The position numbers were made by a program, and so were the translations under genes. 64,000 nucleotides of DNA from contig NZ_VKCZ01000012.1 in assembly GCF_009299835.1 (NCBI RefSeq), positions 1-64,000 of the forward strand. The letters run 5' to 3'. How positions within the stretch are numbered: position 1 is the first letter of the stretch; each line of letters begins with the position of its first letter. The stretch comes from Microlunatus speluncae. GTDB taxonomy: Bacteria; Actinomycetota; Actinomycetes; Propionibacteriales; Propionibacteriaceae. Of the stretch, positions 59,461 through 64,000 are shown piece after piece. The notes under the pieces are model-generated. The model searched no databases. It had not been told where the DNA came from and was given only the letters and a program-made list of their open reading frames with translations.

Positions 59461-60879
59461 ATGTCGGACGTGGTGACGCGAGTGGTGATCGTCGGCGGCG
59501 GACCGGGCGGGTACGAGGCGGCGCTGGTCGCCGCCCAACTGGGCGGCGAGGTGACCCTGATCGACTCCGACGGGATCGGCGGCTCGGCGGTGCTGACCGA
59601 CTGCGTGCCGTCCAAGACCCTGATCGCCACGGCCGAGGTGATGACCGAGGTGAGCGAGTCGGCGGAGCTGGGCATCCGGTTCGCCGACGGCGATTCGCCG
59701 GCCAACGGGCTGAGCGTCGACCTGAGGGCCGTGAATCGGCGGGTGCTCGAGCTGGCGGCGGCGCAGTCCGACGACGTCGCGGAACGGCTGGTCCGGGAGA
59801 AGGTGACGCTGGTCGCCGGCCGCGGCCGGCTGGACGGCTCGGAGCGGGTGATCGCGACCACCGCCGACGGCGAGCAGACCTTCCCGGCGGACGTGATCTT
59901 GATCGCCACCGGCGCCCATCCGCGGGTGCTGCCGGACGCGCAACCGGACGGCGAGCGGATCCTGACCTGGACCCAGGTGTACGGGCTGACCGAGCTGCCG
60001 GAGCGACTGATCGTGGTCGGGTCCGGCGTCACCGGGGCCGAGTTCGCCGGCGCCTACAGCGGGCTGGGCGCCGAGGTGGTGCTGGTCTCCTCCCGTGATC
60101 GGGTGCTGCCGCACGAGGACGCGGACGCGGCTCAGGTGCTGGAGGACGTGTTCACCCGGCGCGGGATGGAGGTGCTGTCCCGGTCCCGGGCCGAGTCGGT
60201 GACCCGCGACGGTGATCAGGTCGTGGTCACCCTCACCGATGGCCGTACGGTCACCGGATCGCACTGCCTGCTGGCCGTCGGCTCGATCGCCAACACGGAT
60301 GATCTTGGTCTGGCCGAGGCCGGGATCGAGGTCAACGAAGCCGGCTTCGTCGCCGTCGACCGCGTCTCCCGGACCTCGGCCCGCGGGGTGTACGCGGCCG
60401 GTGACTGCACCGGCGTGCTGATGCTGGCCTCGGTCGCCGCCATGCAGGGCCGGATCGCGATGTGGCACGCGCTCGGTGACCGGGTCAGCCCGCTCGACCT
60501 GAGCGTGGTCTCCTCCAACGTGTTCACCGCGCCGGAGATCGCCACCGTCGGGATGAACCAGCAGCAGGCCGACACCGCCGTGCCGAAGGTGGCGACCGTG
60601 ATGCTGCCGCTGGAGGGCAACGCCCGGGCCAAGATGCAGGGCATCCGGGACGGCTTCGTCAAGGTGTTCTGCCTGCCCGTGACCGGGATCGTGGTCGGCG
60701 GCGTGGTGGTCTCGCCCCGGGCCAGCGAGCTGATCTATCCGCTGGCGATCGCGGTCGCGGAGCGGCTCACCGTCGACCAGGTGGCCGAGTCCTTCACCGT
60801 CTATCCGTCCCTCTCCGGATCGATCGCCGAAGCTGCCCGCCGGCTGCACCTGCACGGCCGGGAGATCACCCACGCCTGA
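59461..60879 (+). CDS. lpdA: NAD(P)H-quinone dehydrogenase / LpdA-like flavoprotein
   Basis: 472 residues. A flavoprotein of the lipoamide dehydrogenase superfamily: VVIVGGGPGGYEAALVAAQL FAD motif, IVVGSGVTGAEFAGAYSGLG NAD motif, GVYAAGDCTGVLMLASVAAM. The redox disulfide CxxxxC is lost; the segment reads GIGGSAVLTDCVPSKTL with a single Cys, as in M. tuberculosis LpdA (Rv3303c), which reduces quinones rather than lipoamide. It is therefore unlikely to be the E3 for the E1 in this window. Start at ATG 59461; GTG 59473 is an alternative. Confidence 0.9.
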   Translation: MSDVVTRVVIVGGGPGGYEAALVAAQLGGEVTLIDSDGIGGSAVLTDCVPSKTLIATAEVMTEVSESAELGIRFADGDSPANGLSVDLRAVNRRVLELAAAQSDDVAERLVREKVTLVAGRGRLDGSERVIATTADGEQTFPADVILIATGAHPRVLPDAQPDGERILTWTQVYGLTELPERLIVVGSGVTGAEFAGAYSGLGAEVVLVSSRDRVLPHEDADAAQVLEDVFTRRGMEVLSRSRAESVTRDGDQVVVTLTDGRTVTGSHCLLAVGSIANTDDLGLAEAGIEVNEAGFVAVDRVSRTSARGVYAAGDCTGVLMLASVAAMQGRIAMWHALGDRVSPLDLSVVSSNVFTAPEIATVGMNQQQADTAVPKVATVMLPLEGNARAKMQGIRDGFVKVFCLPVTGIVVGGVVVSPRASELIYPLAIAVAERLTVDQVAESFTVYPSLSGSIAEAARRLHLHGREITHA

Positions 60880-60916
60880 GCGACCGAGCCGGCCCGGCTC
60901 GGTTTGATCAATCGCC

Positions 60917-60922
60917 TACGGT
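60917..60922 (+). promoter_or_regulatory. -10 element of sirtuin gene, leaderless
   Basis: TACGGT ends six bases before the GTG at 60929. Confidence 0.4.
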
Positions 60923-60928
60923 GGCTGG

Positions 60929-61768
60929 GTGAGCCTGATCGATCGTGTCGCCGACCAGCTGCGGGATCGGCGCTGGGTGGTGTTGACCGGTGCCGGGGTC
61001 TCGACCGACAGCGGCATCCCCGACTATCGCGGCCCTGACGCGCGGCCGGCAGCACCGATGATGTACGGCGAGTTCGCCGGGTCGCTCGAGGCCCGCCGGC
61101 GTTACTGGGCCCGGTCCTTCCAGGGCTGGCGGCAGATCGGCGTGGCTCGGCCCAACGCGGGTCACCGGGCGCTGGTCCGGCTCGAGGCCGCGGGGCTGGC
61201 CGGGGTCGTCACCCAGAACGTCGACGGCCTGCACGAGGACGCCGGCAGCAGCCGCGTGATCGATCTGCACGGCCGGATCGACCAGGTGATCTGTCTCGAC
61301 TGCGGTCTCCGGGTCTCCCGGGCGACGGTTCAAGATCAACTGGAGCAGCTGAACCCGGGGATCGGTCCGGCCGAACAGCTGGACCACGCCGAGCTGCGCC
61401 CCGACGGCGACGCCGTGGTGGCCGAGTGGGACGACTTCGTGCTGGTCGACTGCGAGCGCTGCGGCGGCCGGCTCAAGCCGGATGTGGTGTTCTTCGGCGA
61501 GAGTGTGCCGCGGGACCGGGTGGCGGCGGCCTACTCGCTGGTCGACGAGGGCGAGGTGTTGCTGGTCGCCGGCTCGTCCCTGACCGTGATGTCCGGCCTG
61601 CGCTTCGTCCGGCATGCCTGGAAGGCCGGCCGGCCGGTGATCATCGTCAACCGCGGCGAGACCCGCGGCGACGAGTTCGCCATGATCAAGATCGAGGACG
61701 GCACCTCGGAGGTGCTCGGCCGGCTCAGCGAGGAGCTGACGACCGCCGGGACGACCGAATCGCGCTGA
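60929..61768 (+). CDS. NAD-dependent protein deacylase (sirtuin)
   Basis: 279 residues. NAD-binding motif [31 protein letters not shown] with the catalytic His in [10 protein letters not shown], the CLDCG ... CERCGG zinc ribbon, and the [11 protein letters not shown] and [13 protein letters not shown] blocks. It removes acyl groups from lysines of proteins such as acyl-CoA synthetases. An insertion of about 25 residues lies between the two halves of the zinc site. GTG start, leaderless; its 3' end overlaps the convergent nucleotidyltransferase gene by 44 nt. Confidence 0.92.
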   Translation: MSLIDRVADQLRDRRWVVLTGAGVSTDSGIPDYRGPDARPAAPMMYGEFAGSLEARRRYWARSFQGWRQIGVARPNAGHRALVRLEAAGLAGVVTQNVDGLHEDAGSSRVIDLHGRIDQVICLDCGLRVSRATVQDQLEQLNPGIGPAEQLDHAELRPDGDAVVAEWDDFVLVDCERCGGRLKPDVVFFGESVPRDRVAAAYSLVDEGEVLLVAGSSLTVMSGLRFVRHAWKAGRPVIIVNRGETRGDEFAMIKIEDGTSEVLGRLSEELTTAGTTESR

Positions 61769-62504
61769 TCCGCCGGCGCACCGACGCGGCCAGCTCGCCA
61801 TGATCAGCTCGGAGCGCGGCCAGCACCCGGCCCAGCGCCTCGGCCGCGTCCAGCAGCCGGTCCGGATCAAGATCAGCCGGATGGGTCGCCTCGAGCCCGG
61901 GCGGCGCGGGCCGGCCGGCGTTCTCCAGGCTGACCGCGCCGAAGCCCGGGAACGCGACCCCGGCGTCGGCCGCCGCGAGCTGCCAGACCAGGTCCCGGCC
62001 CTCGGTGAGCGATCGCAGCGCTCGCCAGCGATGATCACGAACGGCATGCCGGGCGGCGTCGCCGACCGCGATCCAGGCCAGGAACACCCACTCGGCCTGG
62101 GTGGCGGAATCCGGTGTCCACCGGTCCGCGGGCAGCGCCTCGGCCAGCCGGCCCGATCGGTCCAGCAGCACCCGCGACTCGGGCGGCCGGCCGGCCCGGA
62201 AGTCGGCCGGGGCGACGACCAGCGACAGCTGCCGGCCGTCCCGATAGGCCACGATGCAGTGCGATCCGGTCTGCCAGGACTGGATCAGCGTCCCGGCCAC
62301 CGGAGCGAACTCGCTCGCGGCAGCGATCGCCTCCGCCGGTCGCTGCTCGAGCTCACCGATCACCCCGAGGCCGGCATCGAGATCGGACCAGGCGTCGCCG
62401 GCCCCGCGACCGAGCGAGCCGCCGAGCTCGACCCAGTCGATCCACGACTGTTGCTCGGCCCAGGTGGTCAGCGCCACGACCAGTTCGTTCGGTTCCGCCG
62501 TCAT
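61725..62504 (-). CDS. Nucleotidyltransferase-fold protein
   Basis: 259 residues. The pattern VELGGSLGRGAGDAWSDLDA holds the GS-x-xG and the SDLD metal ligands of the pol-beta/MNT superfamily (first Asp pair). A third acidic residue is less clear. The C-terminal half is a helical bundle resembling the aminoglycoside adenylyltransferase-type or HEPN-like tail, so a kanamycin-type or unknown small-molecule transferase is possible. It overlaps the sigma factor gene by 4 nt, so is co-translated. Substrate unknown. Confidence 0.72.
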   Translation of the reverse strand: MTAEPNELVVALTTWAEQQSWIDWVELGGSLGRGAGDAWSDLDAGLGVIGELEQRPAEAIAAASEFAPVAGTLIQSWQTGSHCIVAYRDGRQLSLVVAPADFRAGRPPESRVLLDRSGRLAEALPADRWTPDSATQAEWVFLAWIAVGDAARHAVRDHRWRALRSLTEGRDLVWQLAAADAGVAFPGFGAVSLENAGRPAPPGLEATHPADLDPDRLLDAAEALGRVLAALRADHGELAASVRRRISAIRSSRRSSAPR

Positions 62505-63742
62505 CGAGGCCCCTCCAGCCGGCCGGCCCGGTCGCGCAGATAGCGCTGCTGCGCCAGGTTGATGGCCCGGTCCGCGGCCAGCAGGTAGGTGGTCCGGGCT
62601 TGGGTCCGGTCGCCGGACAGCTCGAGCAGATGGGCCCGTACCGCCGGCAGCCGATGATCATCGCCGAGCCGGCCGGACCCTTCCAGCGCGGTGATCAACT
62701 CCAGCCCCGCCTGCGGGCCGTCGGCCATCGCCACCGCTACCGCGTGGTTCAGCTCGACCACCGGATTGTCCGACAGCCCGAGCAGCAGCCGGTAGAGCGC
62801 GACGATCTGCGGCCAGTCGGTCGCCGTCGCCGACGGCGCCTCGTCGTGGATCGCCGCAATCGCCGCCTGCAGCTGGAACGGGCCCGGTTCGCCGCGGCGG
62901 AGCACGGTGCTGATCAAGGAAACCCCCTCCTCGATCTGCTCGGCGTTCCAGCGGGAACGATCTTGGTCGGCCATCGAGATCAACTCGCCGTCCGGGCCGG
63001 TGCGCGCATCCCGCCGGGCGTCCGTCAACAGCATCAGGGCCAGCAGCCCGGCGACCTCGGGATCGTCGGTGCCGCGCCGCATCAACCGGCACAGCCGGAT
63101 CGCCTCGGTCGCCAGCTCCGGCCGGTGCAGCGACGGTCCGGCGGTGCTGGCGTACCCCTCGTTGAAGATCAGATAGAGCACATGCCGCACCGCCCCGGCC
63201 CGCTCCGTCCGCTGCTCCGGCGGCGGCAGCGCGAACGGGACGCCGCTGCCGGTGATCGTCTGCTTGGCCCGGCTGATCCGCCGCGTCATCGTCGTCTCCG
63301 GCACCAGGAAGGCCCTGGCGATCTCGGCCGTGGTCAGGCCGCCGACGGCGCGCAGCGTCAGCGCGATCTGCGACGTCTCCGACAGCGAGGGGTGGCAGCA
63401 GAGGAACAGCAAGATCACCGAATCGTCGCCGTCGGTGCCGGACCGGTCCGCACCGGGAGCGACCTGATCGGCCGGGATCTCCCACTGGGCCAGGGTTTCC
63501 TCCCGCCGTCGCCGCGCCTGCTCGCTGCGCAGCAGATCGATCAGTTTGCGCGAGGCGACCCGGATCAGCCAGGCCCGCGGTTGCTCCGGCCGGCCGTCGA
63601 CCGGCCACTGGGTCGCGGCGGCCAGCAGCGCCTCGGACACCGCGTCCTCGCAACTGTCGAAGTTGCCGTAACGGCGGACGAGCGCGCCGAGGACCTGCGG
63701 CGTGAGCTCGCGCAGCAGGTCCTCGGTGGCCCGGTTGATCAT
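62501..63742 (-). CDS. ECF42-type RNA polymerase sigma factor
   Basis: 413 residues. The N-terminal sigma-2 and sigma-4 regions (FDSCEDAVSEALLAAATQWP; RAWLIRVASRKLIDLLRSEQ; SLSETSQIALTLRAVGGLTT followed by AEIARAFLVPETTMTRRISR) are followed by a long C-terminal helical extension of the COG4941/DUF6596 type (VRHVLYLIFNEGYASTAGPS). This is the ECF42 group, which usually lies next to YCII-domain (DGPF) genes and has no anti-sigma factor; the extension takes that part. The partner gene is 13 nt upstream. Start ATG at 63742. Confidence 0.92.
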   Translation of the reverse strand: MINRATEDLLRELTPQVLGALVRRYGNFDSCEDAVSEALLAAATQWPVDGRPEQPRAWLIRVASRKLIDLLRSEQARRRREETLAQWEIPADQVAPGADRSGTDGDDSVILLFLCCHPSLSETSQIALTLRAVGGLTTAEIARAFLVPETTMTRRISRAKQTITGSGVPFALPPPEQRTERAGAVRHVLYLIFNEGYASTAGPSLHRPELATEAIRLCRLMRRGTDDPEVAGLLALMLLTDARRDARTGPDGELISMADQDRSRWNAEQIEEGVSLISTVLRRGEPGPFQLQAAIAAIHDEAPSATATDWPQIVALYRLLLGLSDNPVVELNHAVAVAMADGPQAGLELITALEGSGRLGDDHRLPAVRAHLLELSGDRTQARTTYLLAADRAINLAQQRYLRDRAGRLEGPR

Positions 63743-63755
63743 GAAGGCTCGATGA

Positions 63756-64000
63756 TCAGAGGTCGGGCGTCGGTGGGGCGTCGTCGATCGGGCGGATGTC
63801 GACGTACACCTCGGCGGCGGCGCCGGGCGGATGGGGCGTGTTGGCCAGCTGCGCCGCGATCTCGGTCGCCCGGTCGAAGCTGACACAGTCGACGATCGTG
63901 TAGCCGGCCAGCACCTCCTGGGTCTCGGCGTAGGGACCGTCGGTGATCACCGGCCCGCCGTCACGCATGCTGATCCGGCGGGCGTGGACGGGGGCGCTGA
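63756..64000 (-). CDS. YCII-related (DGPF) protein, 5' end cut off
   Basis: The visible part (about 80 codons, open to the right edge of the window) reads ISMRDGGPVITDGPYAETQE and then VLAGYTIVDC, which is the DGPF/YCII core. An internal ATG at 63968 falls within the conserved domain, so the true start is beyond the window. The stop is 13 nt before the ECF42 sigma factor. In such pairs the YCII protein is thought to influence sigma activity or share its regulon; the mechanism is not visible here. Confidence 0.85.
   Translation of the reverse strand, partial: SAPVHARRISMRDGGPVITDGPYAETQEVLAGYTIVDCVSFDRATEIAAQLANTPHPPGAAAEVYVDIRPIDDAPPTPDL

Overview
The window is about 69% G+C, with strongly GC-rich third codon positions, many GTG starts, many leaderless start codons and actinobacterial families throughout (eCIS genes, LAL-type LuxR, lysine 6-transaminase, DUF222/HNH protein, lpdA, 3Fe-4S ferredoxin with P450). 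It is chromosomal DNA of a high-GC actinobacterium. The gene content, an intergenic repeat built on CCCTGAGCCTGTCGAAGGG, and unusual enrichment of TGATCA and TGATCTTG suggest a Propionibacteriales relative such as Microlunatus. The genus is a guess; the phylum is not.

Layout. 1-500: repeat DNA without a confident gene. 502-15 kb: a contractile-injection-system (eCIS, phage-tail-like) operon read leftward from about 14.98 kb. It encodes a DUF4242-like protein, a holin-like peptide, a probable Pvc16-like protein, sheath, tube, a Pro/Arg-rich protein, a LysM adaptor, a VgrG-like spike, a small Cys-rich protein, a gp25 wedge, a baseplate J protein with a C-terminal beta-propeller, and tail protein I. 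It ends in four membrane proteins, two of which are duplicated Ig-like/TM/PASTA proteins. This is the most unusual system here. A large LAL-type LuxR regulator (15.1-18.0 kb) lies directly upstream. 18.1-21.4 kb: deoC with an active and a truncated aldehyde dehydrogenase. 21.6-30.4 kb: a Gfo/Idh/MocA oxidoreductase, a VapBC pair, a secreted tripeptidyl-peptidase-type hydrolase, DUF1203, metY-metX, MerR plus aldo/keto reductase, and an AbrB/PIN toxin-antitoxin pair.

30.4-36.8 kb: a lysine catabolic operon (lysine 6-transaminase, semialdehyde dehydrogenase, fused E1 alpha/beta 2-oxoacid dehydrogenase, glutaryl-CoA-type dehydrogenase). 37.3-47.8 kb: a MarR regulator divergent from an eight-gene uptake and degradation operon (DegT aminotransferase, five-component peptide/opine-type ABC transporter, ceramidase-like metallohydrolase, GH172-like hydrolase) with no obvious named substrate. 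47.8-49.0 kb: a 1.2-kb repeat cluster next to a DUF222/HNH gene. 50.6-55.6 kb: an HSL-type esterase, ferredoxin plus P450, DUF1772, an NmrA-like reductase and a divergent AraC regulator. 55.7-60.9 kb: phosphosugar mutase, purine nucleoside phosphorylase, a PrmC-like methyltransferase, a gamma-glutamylcyclotransferase and lpdA, in an arrangement resembling the M. tuberculosis Rv3303c-Rv3308 region. 60.9 kb to the end: a sirtuin, a nucleotidyltransferase, an ECF42-type sigma factor and a cut-off YCII gene.

How it fits together: deoC with the ALDHs and the deoD/pmmB pair cover nucleoside and deoxyribose salvage. The lysine operon would carry lysine towards crotonyl-CoA. The injection-system operon has its own leaderless promoter and probably responds to the neighbouring LAL regulator. 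Repeat elements have entered several coding sequences in frame, and near-identical inverted copies flank the first 37 kb.
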